From the NCBI RefSeq assembly GCF_002017875.1, contig NZ_MUFV01000001.1, positions 1,282,501-1,346,500 of the forward strand: a DNA stretch of 64,000 bases, in the 5' to 3' direction. Numbering within the stretch: position 1 is the stretch's first letter; the number at the start of each line of letters is the position of its first letter. A program made the position numbers and the translations under genes. Shown piece after piece: positions 9,961-18,676 of this stretch. This stretch comes from Deinococcus sp. LM3. GTDB lineage: Bacteria; Deinococcota; Deinococci; Deinococcales; Deinococcaceae. A model generated the notes under the pieces. The model was not told the DNA's origin and made no database searches. It worked only from the letters and a program-made list of their open reading frames with translations.

Positions 9961-10485
9961 ATGGACACCCTGAAAAAAGCCGGAGCCATGCTGGCCCACC
10001 TCGACCTGTTCCACCACATGCTCGACCTGCGCGGCCTGCTGCAACTCGCCGCACACATGGAGGAACGCGGCGACCGCGTCACACTGATCAGCCCGCAGAC
10101 CATCACCCTGATCGGCGCGGACATGCACAGCGACGCCACAGTCAGCACCAGCAAGGGCGCCAGCATCGAGGCGCCCACCGCCTACCGCGTCCTGCAGACC
10201 CTCAAGGGCCACGACGCCCCCGAGTACGCCGTGACCCGCGAGGAACTCGGCGCCCTGAACGCCCGCGCCGTCGCGGACCTCGAGGCCAGCGACGCCCTGC
10301 GAGCCTTCGAGGCCACCCTGGGCCGCGTCGGCGCCACGCCCGGCCAGACCACCGCCAGCGCACCCGCCGCCGCCACCCCCACCGCCACCCCCACCGACAG
10401 CCCCGAACGCCCGGCCCGCACCCGCCGCACCCCGGACGCCGAGCCCACCCGGCCCGACCCGCAGGGCGAGCAGCCCGCCGCCTGA
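9961..10485 (+). CDS. Hypothetical protein with Pro/Thr-rich tail
   Basis: 174 residues, function not recognised. The first 125 residues look globular, with helices (LAHLDLFHHMLDLRGLLQLAAHMEERG) and a strand-rich part (VTLISPQTITLIGADMHSDATVSTSKG). The last 50 residues are a low-complexity Pro/Thr/Ala/Arg tail. There is no signal peptide. The consensus promoter with a perfect palindrome over it indicates tight control, which is unusual for this window. Codon use is like that of the neighbours. Confidence 0.75.
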   Translation: MDTLKKAGAMLAHLDLFHHMLDLRGLLQLAAHMEERGDRVTLISPQTITLIGADMHSDATVSTSKGASIEAPTAYRVLQTLKGHDAPEYAVTREELGALNARAVADLEASDALRAFEATLGRVGATPGQTTASAPAAATPTATPTDSPERPARTRRTPDAEPTRPDPQGEQPAA

Positions 10486-10537
10486 ACAACCGCCCCTCAT
10501 CAGCCGCGCTTCACGCCCAGCCGCTAGCCTGGGAACC

Positions 10538-11209
10538 GTGAAGCGCGGCCTCCTGTTCCCCACCACCCTCCTGCTCCTGCTGGGCACCACCCATGCCCAG
10601 CCCACTCCGGACCCGCTGGACGGCGGCGACTACGCCCAGGTGTACGCCCGCGCCCAGGCTGGCGGGGACGCCGTGACCGCCAGTCGCGCCGCCGCCGCCA
10701 TGACCGAATACCGCGCCGGAGGCCGCGACTGGACCGCCCGCGCCGTGCAGGCCGCCCGGCAGGCCACCACCGCCCGCCCCGGCGACCCGGACGCGCAACT
10801 GGCCCTCGGCAGCGCCCTGGGCCTCCAGGCCCGCGCCGGGGGGTACACGCTGGGCGCGCTGAACACCGCGCAGCAGGCCCGCGCCGCGCTGGACCGCGCC
10901 CTGAACCTCGCGCCGGACCGCCCGGACATCCAGGCGGTGCTGGCCGAATGGCACGCCGGCGCCTGGGCCAAAGCCGGGATCTTCAGCGGCGGCAACCAGG
11001 ACCGCGCCCGGACGCTGGCCACCGCCGCCGCCCGCCGCGCCCCCGACACCCTGTTCGTCCAGGCGCACGCGGGCATCGCCCTGAGCCTCATCCACGACCC
11101 GCAGGCCCGCGCCACCCTGACCCGCGCCGCCACCCTGAATGCGGATACCCCCCTGGAACGCGACCTTCAGGCCCAGGCAAAGCGCGTACTGGAGGGGCTG
11201 AAGCCGTAA
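10538..11209 (+). CDS. Exported TPR-like hypothetical protein
   Basis: 223 residues. It has a cleavable signal peptide (KRGLLFPTTLLLLLGTTHAQ, cleavage after THA) followed by Ala-rich helical pairs typical of TPR repeats, e.g. RAALDRALNLAPDRPDIQAVLAE. It is probably periplasmic, with a scaffold role. The start is GTG 10538, 7 nt after TAGCCT (10525-10530), hence leaderless. The gene is 52 nt from the preceding one but has its own -10 box. Confidence 0.75.
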   Translation: MKRGLLFPTTLLLLLGTTHAQPTPDPLDGGDYAQVYARAQAGGDAVTASRAAAAMTEYRAGGRDWTARAVQAARQATTARPGDPDAQLALGSALGLQARAGGYTLGALNTAQQARAALDRALNLAPDRPDIQAVLAEWHAGAWAKAGIFSGGNQDRARTLATAAARRAPDTLFVQAHAGIALSLIHDPQARATLTRAATLNADTPLERDLQAQAKRVLEGLKP

Positions 11210-11216
11210 GGGAGGG

Positions 11217-11296
11217 CTGAAGGTCTGAAGGTCGAAGGGGCCACGGGAACCCCAGTCACACTCAGACTCTTTGACCTTCAGACGTTTTGACCTTCA
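11217..11296. repeat. Iterated-word inverted repeat, locus 2 (CTGAAGGT)
   Basis: CTGAAGGT, CTGAAGGT, CGAAGG on the left and GACCTTCAG, GACCTTCA on the right, able to pair across about 40 nt. It lies between convergent genes, and its right half encodes the last residues and stop of the acetyltransferase. Confidence 0.7.
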
Positions 11297-12033
11297 TTCC
11301 ACCATGTTGCCGTGCCCGTGCCGGGCAGCAGGGGCACGTTCTCCACGTTCCCGGCGCGTTCCGCCAGCGCCCGCGCTTCCGCCTGCGCCCGCTCCTGGCC
11401 CAGCCAGCCGGTCCAGTAGGCGCGCAGGGTGCCGGTCACGAGGGCCAGCGGGACGGTCTGGGCGGGACGGGCGGGCTGGTAGAGCAGGTCCAGGTCGGTC
11501 AGCGGGCCGCCGTCCGGGCCGCCCACCGGCTGCCAGTAGGGAAGGTCCACGGTGCGCAGGCCCAGGGCGTGCAGCGCGGCGCGCCGACCGGCGGGGTCCA
11601 CGCCGGTCGCGGCCTCGGCGGCGCGGTCCTCCGCGCTCTGGCGGGTGGGGTGGACGCTGTCGGCGAACAGGCCCGCCAGTCCGGCCTCGCGAACCGCGCG
11701 CAGGGTCTCCGCGTGCAGGGCGCGGCCCACGCCCAGCCCCCGCGCGGCGCGGGTGACGGCCATGAAGGAGTTGAAGCCCGCCCCGCGCAGTTCGCCGGGC
11801 AGGGGCAGCAGGGCGTACAGGGTGCCGCCCAGCACGTCGCCGCCCTGGGTCTGCGCGACCAGCAGGCGGTCCTCGCGCCCCGGGCTGTGGCGGCCGATGA
11901 GCTGCCCGAAGACTTCCGGGGGAATCAGCATCTCCGGCGCGTAGTAGCTGGCCTCCTGCACGCGGCCGAACGCGGGAATGGCCGGGTCGCGGGGGTCGGT
12001 GACGTGCCGCAGCGTGAAGGTGGGTGGGGTCAT
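11278..12033 (-). CDS. GNAT family N-acetyltransferase
   Basis: 251 residues. The acetyl-CoA binding segment is visible as FMAVTRAARGLGVGRALHAETLRAVREAG, near residues 90-117, after a strand LVAQTQGGDVLGGTLYALL. The acceptor is unknown. ATG 12033 is preferred because TAGCCT (12046-12041) is 7 nt upstream. The final residues NEGQNV and the stop are encoded within repeat locus 2, so the C-terminus was probably changed by the repeat. Confidence 0.82.
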   Translation of the reverse strand: MTPPTFTLRHVTDPRDPAIPAFGRVQEASYYAPEMLIPPEVFGQLIGRHSPGREDRLLVAQTQGGDVLGGTLYALLPLPGELRGAGFNSFMAVTRAARGLGVGRALHAETLRAVREAGLAGLFADSVHPTRQSAEDRAAEAATGVDPAGRRAALHALGLRTVDLPYWQPVGGPDGGPLTDLDLLYQPARPAQTVPLALVTGTLRAYWTGWLGQERAQAEARALAERAGNVENVPLLPGTGTATWWNEGQNV

Positions 12034-12127
12034 GCCGCGCAGGCTACCGGGGCGGCGGGCGGGGCACTGCGAGCCAGCGCGGCATTCCGCCACGGTCCGG
12101 GGGGCGCGCCCGGTATAACTGGAAGTC

Positions 12128-12601
12128 ATGACCTTCACTGACCTGCTGACGACCCTGGTGACCGAGCTGGGCTGGAACCTCGCCGTGTGGCTGCCCACCC
12201 TGCTGATCAGCCTGCTGTTCATCCGCGCGGTGCTGGGCGTGCGGCTGCGGGACCTGATCACCGAGATCGAGGAGCACCAGACGGCCGCGATCGGCGCGGT
12301 GTTCTTCTGGGTGTCGCTGGGCCTGAGCCTGCTGCTGAGCCGCACCATCTCCAGCCCGGTGCCCGAGGGCGGCACCTGGGCGGAGGCGTTCACGTGGCTG
12401 GGCGTGGCGGTCTTCGTGACGCTGCTGCTGTTCGCGCTGGGCGTCGTGGCGGTGTTCGGCACGCTGGCCCGCCGCCGGGGCGAGGGGGTGCTGCGCTACA
12501 TCCGCCGCGAGATGCGCGAGGAGCACAACCTGGCGCTGTCGTTCATCATGGGCGCGCTGTTCCTGGTGCCGGCCGTCGTCACGTACCACGTCACGCTGTA
12601 G
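12128..12601 (+). CDS. Hypothetical inner-membrane protein (DUF350-like)
   Basis: 157 residues with four membrane segments (about 20-37, 58-78, 94-116 and 136-155). An amphipathic charged loop contains RRRGEGVLRYIRREMREE. The ITEIEEHQTAAIGAVFFWVSLGLSLLL part resembles DUF350/UPF0719 proteins, but this is only a general likeness. TATAAC (12114-12119) lies 8 nt before the ATG. It is divergent from the acetyltransferase and followed by a terminator. Confidence 0.7.
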   Translation: MTFTDLLTTLVTELGWNLAVWLPTLLISLLFIRAVLGVRLRDLITEIEEHQTAAIGAVFFWVSLGLSLLLSRTISSPVPEGGTWAEAFTWLGVAVFVTLLLFALGVVAVFGTLARRRGEGVLRYIRREMREEHNLALSFIMGALFLVPAVVTYHVTL

Positions 12602-12615
12602 GCCGCGCGCCCGCC

Positions 12616-12647
12616 CACGCCCCCGGACACGCGGTTCCGGGGGCGTG
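12616..12647 (+). terminator. Terminator of the four-segment membrane protein
   Basis: CACGCCCCCGGA (12616-12627) pairs with TCCGGGGGCGTG (12636-12647) over a perfect 12-bp stem. No T-run follows. Confidence 0.65.
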
Positions 12648-12700
12648 AACTGTCGTGGGGGTCGGGCGGATGGTCGCCGCACCCCGCTATGCTGGGCGGC

Positions 12701-15121
12701 ATGACGGCCCCCGACTCCTCTCCTGCCGGCGACAGCGCGCCGCGCGTGGCCCCGAACTTCATCACCGAGATCATCGAACGCGACCTGAACAGCGGCAAGG
12801 TCAGGCAGGTCGTGACGCGCTTCCCGCCCGAACCGAGCGGGTACGCGCACCTGGGGCATATCTTCGCGTCGTTCCTGGATTTCCAGACGGCCGCGCAGTA
12901 CGGCGGGCGCTACCACCTGCGCCTGGACGACACCAACCCGGAACTCGCGACGCAGGAGTACGCGGACGCCATCGCGGACGATCTGCGCTGGCTGGGCTGG
13001 GACTGGGGCGAGCACCTGTACTACGCCAGCGACCACTTCGAGCAGTACTACGCCTACGCCGAGCAGCTGGTGACCCAGGGCGACGCGTACGTGGATTCCG
13101 TGACGGGCGACGAGATGGCCCGCCTGCGCGGCGACGCCCGCACGCCCGGCACGCCCAGCCCGTACCGGGGCCGCACGCCGGAAGAGAACCTGGACCTGCT
13201 GCGCCGCATGCGCGCCGGGGAGTTCGCGGACGGCGCGCACGTGCTGCGCGCGAAGATCGACCTGGCCAGCCCGAACATGAAGCTGCGTGATCCGGTGCTG
13301 TACCGCATCCTGCGCGGGCACCACTACCGCGCGGGGGACGCGTGGTGCATCTACCCCATGTACGACTTCCAGCACCCGTTGCAGGACGCGCTGGAGGGCG
13401 TGACGCACTCGATGTGCAGTCTGGAGTTCGTGGACAACCGCGCCATCTACGACTGGCTGATGGAGCGGCTGGGCTTCGAGCCGCGCCCGCACCAGTACGA
13501 GTTCGGTCGGCGCGGCCTGGAGTACACCATCACCAGTAAACGCAAGCTGCGCAAGCTCGTGGAGGCCGGGGCCGTGCACGGCTGGGACGATCCGCGCATG
13601 CCCACCCTGCGCGCCCAGCGTCGTCTGGGCGTCACGCCGGAGGCCGTGCGGGCCTTCGCCGCGCAGATCGGCGTGAGCCGCACGAACCGCACCGTGGACC
13701 TCAGCGTGTACGAGAACGCGGTGCGCAACGACCTGAACCACCGCGCGCCGCGCGTGATGGCGGTGCTCGACCCGCTGCCCGTGACGATCGAGAACATGAG
13801 CGGAACGCAGACCCTGAGCCTCCCCTACTGGCCGTTCGACGTGGTGCGCGACTCCCCCGACGGACTGGTCGCCCTGCCTACTGGGGAGCGCGTGGCGCCC
13901 GAGGTCGCGGTGCGGGACGTGCCGCTGACCCGCGAACTGGTCATCGAACGCGAGGACTTCAACCCCGAGCCGCCCAAGGGGTTCAAGCGCCTCACGCCGG
14001 GCGGCACGGTGCGCCTGCGCGGGGCGGGCATCATCCGCGCTGACCGCTTCGACGTCGGCGCGGACGGGCAGGTCACGCGGGTGTACGCCACGCTGCTGGG
14101 CGAGGACGCCAAAGCGGGCGGGGTGATCCACTGGGTCAGCGCCGAGCACGGCGTCCCGGCCGAGTTCCGCCTGTATGACCGCCTGTTCCGCGTGCCCAAC
14201 CCCGAGGCCGCCAACCCCGAGGACACCCAGGCCGAGCCCATCGCCCCCGACTTCGATCCCGAAGGCATTGGGCATGAGGACGAGACCAAACCCCTTGACG
14301 CGGGCTTCATGGCGTTCCTGAACCCCGACAGCCTGCGCGTGACGCGCGGACTGGTGGAACCCAGCGTGAAGGGCGACCCCGAAGGCACCCGCTACCAGTT
14401 CGAGCGGCAGGGGTACTTCTGGCGTGACCCGGTGGACAGTCGCCCCGACGCGCTGGTGTTCGGGCGGATCATCACCCTGAAGGACGCCTGGGCGAAGGCC
14501 ACGCAGAAGGCCGAGGCGCCCGCCAAGGCCCCCAAGCCGGCCAAGGCGCAGTCCCCGAAAGAGCAGACCGAGAAGGCCGCGCCCGCCGCCCTGACCCCCG
14601 AACAGGAGGCCGGGGTGGCGCGCCTGACCGCGCTGGGCGTCCCGGACGCCGAGGCCCGCACCCTGGCGCGCGACGCCGCGCTGCTGGCGTTCCTGAATGG
14701 GGCCGCCCAGGACGACACCTTCGCGCAGGTCGCCTCCTGGGCCGCGAACGACCTCGCGCCGGGCCTGCGGGCCGGTGAGGTCCGGGTGTCGGCCGCCGAC
14801 CTCGCCCCGCTGGCCGCGCTGCTGGCCGCGAAGAAAGTCACCACCCGCGTCGCCCGCGAGGTGCTGGCGCGCGCCGCGCAGACCGGCGAGGCGCCCGCCG
14901 CGATCATCGAACGCGAGAACCTCGCCGGGGGCCTCAGCGACGACGCCCTGAGTGCCGCCGTCGCGCAGGTCATGGCGGCCAACCCGGACAAGGTGGAGGC
15001 CTACCGGGGTGGACGCACGGCGCTGCTGGGCTTCTTTACCGGTCAGGTCATGCGGGCCACGGGCGGCAAGGCCGACCCGGCGACCCTGAACGCCGCGCTG
15101 GAGGCCGCCCTGGCCGGCTGA
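12701..15121 (+). CDS. glnS: Glutaminyl-tRNA synthetase with C-terminal YqeY/GatB-like extension
   Basis: 806 residues, against about 550 for most GlnRS. The class I motifs are present: PEPSGYAHLGH (HIGH region) near residue 45 and TSKRKL (KMSKS region) near 275. After the anticodon-binding region, a Lys/Ala/Pro linker (about 600-625) joins a helical domain of about 180 residues like the GatB/YqeY tail, known from D. radiodurans GlnRS, where it aids tRNA binding. ATG 12701 is chosen: TATGCT (12688-12693) is 7 nt upstream, and the outer ATG 12689 lies within it. Confidence 0.95.
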   Translation: MTAPDSSPAGDSAPRVAPNFITEIIERDLNSGKVRQVVTRFPPEPSGYAHLGHIFASFLDFQTAAQYGGRYHLRLDDTNPELATQEYADAIADDLRWLGWDWGEHLYYASDHFEQYYAYAEQLVTQGDAYVDSVTGDEMARLRGDARTPGTPSPYRGRTPEENLDLLRRMRAGEFADGAHVLRAKIDLASPNMKLRDPVLYRILRGHHYRAGDAWCIYPMYDFQHPLQDALEGVTHSMCSLEFVDNRAIYDWLMERLGFEPRPHQYEFGRRGLEYTITSKRKLRKLVEAGAVHGWDDPRMPTLRAQRRLGVTPEAVRAFAAQIGVSRTNRTVDLSVYENAVRNDLNHRAPRVMAVLDPLPVTIENMSGTQTLSLPYWPFDVVRDSPDGLVALPTGERVAPEVAVRDVPLTRELVIEREDFNPEPPKGFKRLTPGGTVRLRGAGIIRADRFDVGADGQVTRVYATLLGEDAKAGGVIHWVSAEHGVPAEFRLYDRLFRVPNPEAANPEDTQAEPIAPDFDPEGIGHEDETKPLDAGFMAFLNPDSLRVTRGLVEPSVKGDPEGTRYQFERQGYFWRDPVDSRPDALVFGRIITLKDAWAKATQKAEAPAKAPKPAKAQSPKEQTEKAAPAALTPEQEAGVARLTALGVPDAEARTLARDAALLAFLNGAAQDDTFAQVASWAANDLAPGLRAGEVRVSAADLAPLAALLAAKKVTTRVAREVLARAAQTGEAPAAIIERENLAGGLSDDALSAAVAQVMAANPDKVEAYRGGRTALLGFFTGQVMRATGGKADPATLNAALEAALAG

Positions 15122-15226
15122 ACCGGACGCGGCTGCGGTGAAGACGGGGGTGTACTGGGAATGCCCAGCCGGAGCCCGGTGCAGATGAGGCAGGGCCGGG
15201 ACGTGAAATTGTTTACAGTGGGATTC

Positions 15227-17014
15227 ATGAAGATTTCAGCCCTGCTGCTCACGGCGGCCCTGAGCCTCAGCACCGCCGCCTCTGCCCTGACCGTCAGCAC
15301 CGCGCGGGTCGTCACGCTGCCCGGCGCGGACACCGCGTACGCCGCGCCGCTGCCCGGCGGCCGGTGGGCCGTGAACGCCGACAACGGCGTCCTGATTCTC
15401 GACGGCAACCTGAAAACCCAGATCGGCTGGTACACGCTGCGCGGCCCGGTGGCTGGCCTGAGCGTCAGCCCGGACGGCGCGCGACTGGCCGCCATGACCG
15501 GCGAACGCTGGACGGTCTGGGACGTCGCCAGCGGCCGCGAGCTGCGCAGCGGCGAACCCGCCTACGACGCCACGCTCGCCTTCGACCCGCAGGGCAACCT
15601 GCTGATGCTGGACGACGGCACGCTGCGCAGCATCAACCTCGCCAACGGCCGCGCCACCGACCTGATCGGCGACGGCGAACTGTACGGCGCGGTCGTCTCG
15701 CCCGACGGCACGCGCGCCGTCCTGAGCTTCGAGGACCGCGTGGAACTCGTTGACCTGGACAGCGGGGACGTGCTGGCCGAGGCGAACCTTGCGGAGGAAC
15801 CCGGCGGTCTGGGCGCGCACTTCAGCCCGGACGGGCAGGCCGCCGCCGTCCGCACCGGCAGCGAGGCGCTGATCCTGCGCGCCGGTCAGGAGCCCGTGGA
15901 CGTGAAGGGCGGCGAGGACCTCGACCCCACCGACGACTCGCTGCTGTTCCTGAACGACCGCGAGCTGCTGCTCGTGTCGTACGGCGAGGGTCAGCGCATC
16001 GACGCGCAGACCGGCCAGCCGCGCGGCGAGGCCTTCGAGGTCGACAGTGACGGTCCGGTCGTGAGCGGCCCGGACGGCCGGCTGCTCGCGCTGGGCAGCA
16101 GCGTCGCGTTCCTGAACGCGGCCGAGCTGGACGCACCGGCCACCGGGCGCGTGACCCTGGCGTCCAGCAACGCCCTGACCGGCGGGTTCATCGGGAAGTC
16201 GGCGTACGCCGGCGTGAACCGCTTCACGAACCTCAGCACCCTGCAGGACCTGAACGTGGGCGGCACCAACCGCCTGTACGACTTCGACCTCCAGAGCGAC
16301 ATGCTGTGGACCCTGAACGGCGAGACGGTCAGCACCCTGCGCGGCGGGAAACTCAACCGCCTGACCACGCTGGACAGCGACGCCGAGTACGACCTGATCC
16401 AGTCCACGCCCGACGGCACGTACGCGGTCGCCACCGGCTACTACGGCCTGGCGCTGATGAACGGTCAGACCGGCAAGGTCCTGAAGAAAGTCACGGAAGA
16501 GCAGCTGAAAGTCGAGGACATTCACGCCGCGCTGCCCACCAACGACGGCAAGGCCATCCTGGTCATCCCGCACGAGGGCAACGTGTTCCGCTACGACGTC
16601 GCCACCGGCAAGCAGACGCCCGCCTTCAAGCTCCCGACCGACGCCGAGGCGACCGCGCTGCAATTGAGCCGGGGCGGCACGCTGGCCGTCACGTACGACG
16701 ACGCCGACTACGAGGCGCGCGTGGCCCTGGTCAAACCCGGCGCGACCACCGCCTTCAAGACCCTGGCCTTCGACAACCGCGTGCGGGCCGTGCGGTTCAG
16801 CCCGGACGGCAAACTGCTGGCGGTCCTGACCAGCGACCCGCAGAACGCCCTGCAGATCTTCGACACGGCCAGCGGCAACCGCCTGATCCGCACCGGCACC
16901 TTCAACATGGGCACCTCGCTGCTGGCCTGGGCGCCGGCCGGCAACCAGCTGATGGTCGGCGCGGGCCTGCTCGGCAAGGCCGGCAGCGTCACCGTGTTCG
17001 ACGTGAAACGCTGA
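15227..17014 (+). CDS. Exported beta-propeller (WD40/YVTN-like) repeat protein
   Basis: 595 residues. A signal peptide (MKISALLLTAALSLSTAASA, cleavage near residue 20) is followed by repeated strand units ending in SPDGxxLA-type turns (VSPDGARLAAM, VSPDGTRAVLSF, FSPDGQAAAV, FSPDGKLLAVL). This predicts one or two propellers exposed outside the membrane. The role is unknown. TACAGT (15214-15219) is 7 nt before ATG 15227 (leaderless); the upstream ATG at 15161 gives no signal peptide. Confidence 0.85.
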   Translation: MKISALLLTAALSLSTAASALTVSTARVVTLPGADTAYAAPLPGGRWAVNADNGVLILDGNLKTQIGWYTLRGPVAGLSVSPDGARLAAMTGERWTVWDVASGRELRSGEPAYDATLAFDPQGNLLMLDDGTLRSINLANGRATDLIGDGELYGAVVSPDGTRAVLSFEDRVELVDLDSGDVLAEANLAEEPGGLGAHFSPDGQAAAVRTGSEALILRAGQEPVDVKGGEDLDPTDDSLLFLNDRELLLVSYGEGQRIDAQTGQPRGEAFEVDSDGPVVSGPDGRLLALGSSVAFLNAAELDAPATGRVTLASSNALTGGFIGKSAYAGVNRFTNLSTLQDLNVGGTNRLYDFDLQSDMLWTLNGETVSTLRGGKLNRLTTLDSDAEYDLIQSTPDGTYAVATGYYGLALMNGQTGKVLKKVTEEQLKVEDIHAALPTNDGKAILVIPHEGNVFRYDVATGKQTPAFKLPTDAEATALQLSRGGTLAVTYDDADYEARVALVKPGATTAFKTLAFDNRVRAVRFSPDGKLLAVLTSDPQNALQIFDTASGNRLIRTGTFNMGTSLLAWAPAGNQLMVGAGLLGKAGSVTVFDVKR

Positions 17015-17030
17015 CCCACCACCACAGCTG

Positions 17031-17075
17031 ACCGGGGCCGCCAGGGAAGGACCTCTCCTCCCCGGCGGCCCCGGT
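17031..17075 (+). terminator. Terminator of the propeller gene
   Basis: A perfect 12-bp stem, ACCGGGGCCGCC/GGCGGCCCCGGT, with a 21-nt loop, 17 nt after the stop. Confidence 0.65.
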
Positions 17076-17087
17076 CCTGTCGCGTGA

Positions 17088-17176
17088 TCCGGAGTCCGTT
17101 TTGTTCCTACTCGCCCCGCTCGGCTCGCCCCGCTCGGATGGAACGGGTTTGGCAACCCATTCCATCGGAGTCCGGA
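17088..17176 (+). mobile_element. MITE-like repeat, copy C (internally deleted)
   Basis: 89 bp. The termini TCCGGAGTCCG and CGGAGTCCGGA and the right-hand hairpin match the family, but about 45 bp of the middle (from after CCGTTT to before CCTACTCGC) are missing. Flanks are TGA (left) and TCA (right). The right TCA is the complement of the TGA stop of the minus-strand TPR gene. It is more divergent than copies A, B, D and F. Confidence 0.85.
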
Positions 17177-18601
17177 TCAGTTCAGCATGCGGCCGCCGCT
17201 GCCGCCCTTCTGGGCCATCAGCGCCTCGGCCTTGCGCAGGTGGTCCTGCAGGGTGCCGTGCCAGTCGTCACTCTCGGGCGTGTGCGTCAGGGCCTGCTGG
17301 GCGTGGGCGTAGGCGGCGGCGGGGTCCGGGAAGCCCTGCTGGGCCATCACGTCGGTCGCCATCTGGTGCGCGGTGATCCAGTCGCGGCTGGCGGGCGCAG
17401 CCTCGCGGATCACGCGCCCGTAGTGTTCGAGCGCCTCGTCCAGCTGGAAGTAATCCAGGGCGACGCTGCCCAGCACCAGACTGGCCGGGATGACCGCGCC
17501 CTGCGCGAGGGCCTGCTCGGCCGCCAGTTGCGCTTCCTGCAGGCGACCCAGGCGGTAGTCGCACTCGGCGACGTCGGCCAGCACCTCGGGCAGGTAGGGG
17601 TACTCGGGTTCGTTCAGGACCGCCTCGAGTTTCTCGCGCGCCTCGACGGGCCGGTCGAGGTCCAGCAGCGCCACCCCGAGTTCATGGTTGGCGTAGGGGC
17701 GGTCTGCCTCGGTGGCGAGGTTCAGGGCCGTCTGGAACGCCACGAGCGCCTGCTCCTGCTGGCCCAGGTGGGTCAGCACCTGCCCGCGCACGAGCGCCAC
17801 GCCGTAACTGGGGTCGCCGTGCTGCGCCTCGAGGCGGGCGGCCTCGCGGATCATGTCGTGCGCCGCGTCGGGCTGCCCCAGGTTCAGTTGCGCCTGGGCG
17901 CGCAGGTAATGCCAGGTGGCGAGGTTCAGGCCGTGTTCTTCCTCCTCGGCCGGGGTGGGGCGGGCCGGGTAGAGGGGCCGGGCCTGGTTCAGCGCGGCGT
18001 TCGCGGCGTCCGGCTGGCCTTCTTGCAGCAGCAGCGCCGCCTGTTCCTGCAGCATCACGGCGCGGTTCATGCCGCTGCTCAGGTGCGCGGCCTCGGCGTA
18101 CAGGTTCACGGCCTCGGCGGTCTGCCCGAGCTGCTCGTGCGCGTCGGCCTCCCAGGAACGCAGCCGCCAGCGCAGGTGTTCGGGCAGGTCGGCGCTGGGA
18201 ACGTGCAGGTCCAGCGCCTCCTGCGGCTTGTCGGCCAGCGCCAGGGCGCACATGGCGTGAAAGCGGGCCAGGGGGTCCGGGGCGTCCCGCACGGCCTGGG
18301 GGGGCGGGGCGGCGCCGTCGCCGTGCGTGCGGGCTTCCAGTTCGGCCATCAGCGCCAGGTACAGCGGGTCGGTGCGCAGGGCGGGGTCGAGGGTGCGGGC
18401 CTCGCGCAGCGCGCCGCCGATCTCGGCGAGGGCGGCGTCGCCGTACAGGGCGTGCATGCTGCCGGCCAGCAGGGCCAGGCGGGCGCGTTCGGGTCGGCGG
18501 GCTTCCTGCATGGCCGCTGCCATGACGGTAAAGGCCGTGTCGTAGTCGCCGCCCGCGAGTGCCGCGCAGACTTGCTGCCAGGTGGTGGCCACGTCAATCA
18601 T
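17177..18601 (-). CDS. Tetratricopeptide repeat protein, cytoplasmic
   Basis: 474 residues, almost wholly helical with about ten TPR-like pairs, e.g. ALVAFQTALNLATEADRPYANHELGVALLDLDRP and AVNLYAEAAHLSSGMNRAVMLQEQ. It has no signal peptide or membrane segment. It is likely a protein-interaction scaffold; the partner is not evident. ATG 18601 has GAGGAAG as Shine-Dalgarno and TATCCT 8 nt upstream. It is divergent from the FtsH-like gene. The stop codon abuts copy C. Confidence 0.8.
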   Translation of the reverse strand: MIDVATTWQQVCAALAGGDYDTAFTVMAAAMQEARRPERARLALLAGSMHALYGDAALAEIGGALREARTLDPALRTDPLYLALMAELEARTHGDGAAPPPQAVRDAPDPLARFHAMCALALADKPQEALDLHVPSADLPEHLRWRLRSWEADAHEQLGQTAEAVNLYAEAAHLSSGMNRAVMLQEQAALLLQEGQPDAANAALNQARPLYPARPTPAEEEEHGLNLATWHYLRAQAQLNLGQPDAAHDMIREAARLEAQHGDPSYGVALVRGQVLTHLGQQEQALVAFQTALNLATEADRPYANHELGVALLDLDRPVEAREKLEAVLNEPEYPYLPEVLADVAECDYRLGRLQEAQLAAEQALAQGAVIPASLVLGSVALDYFQLDEALEHYGRVIREAAPASRDWITAHQMATDVMAQQGFPDPAAAYAHAQQALTHTPESDDWHGTLQDHLRKAEALMAQKGGSGGRMLN

Positions 18602-18676
18602 TCTTCCTCAGGATAGCGCGCCCAGTCATGCTTTGGGTGGTTGCGGGCCAGGGCGCGGCGTGATGAGGTGAGGGCC

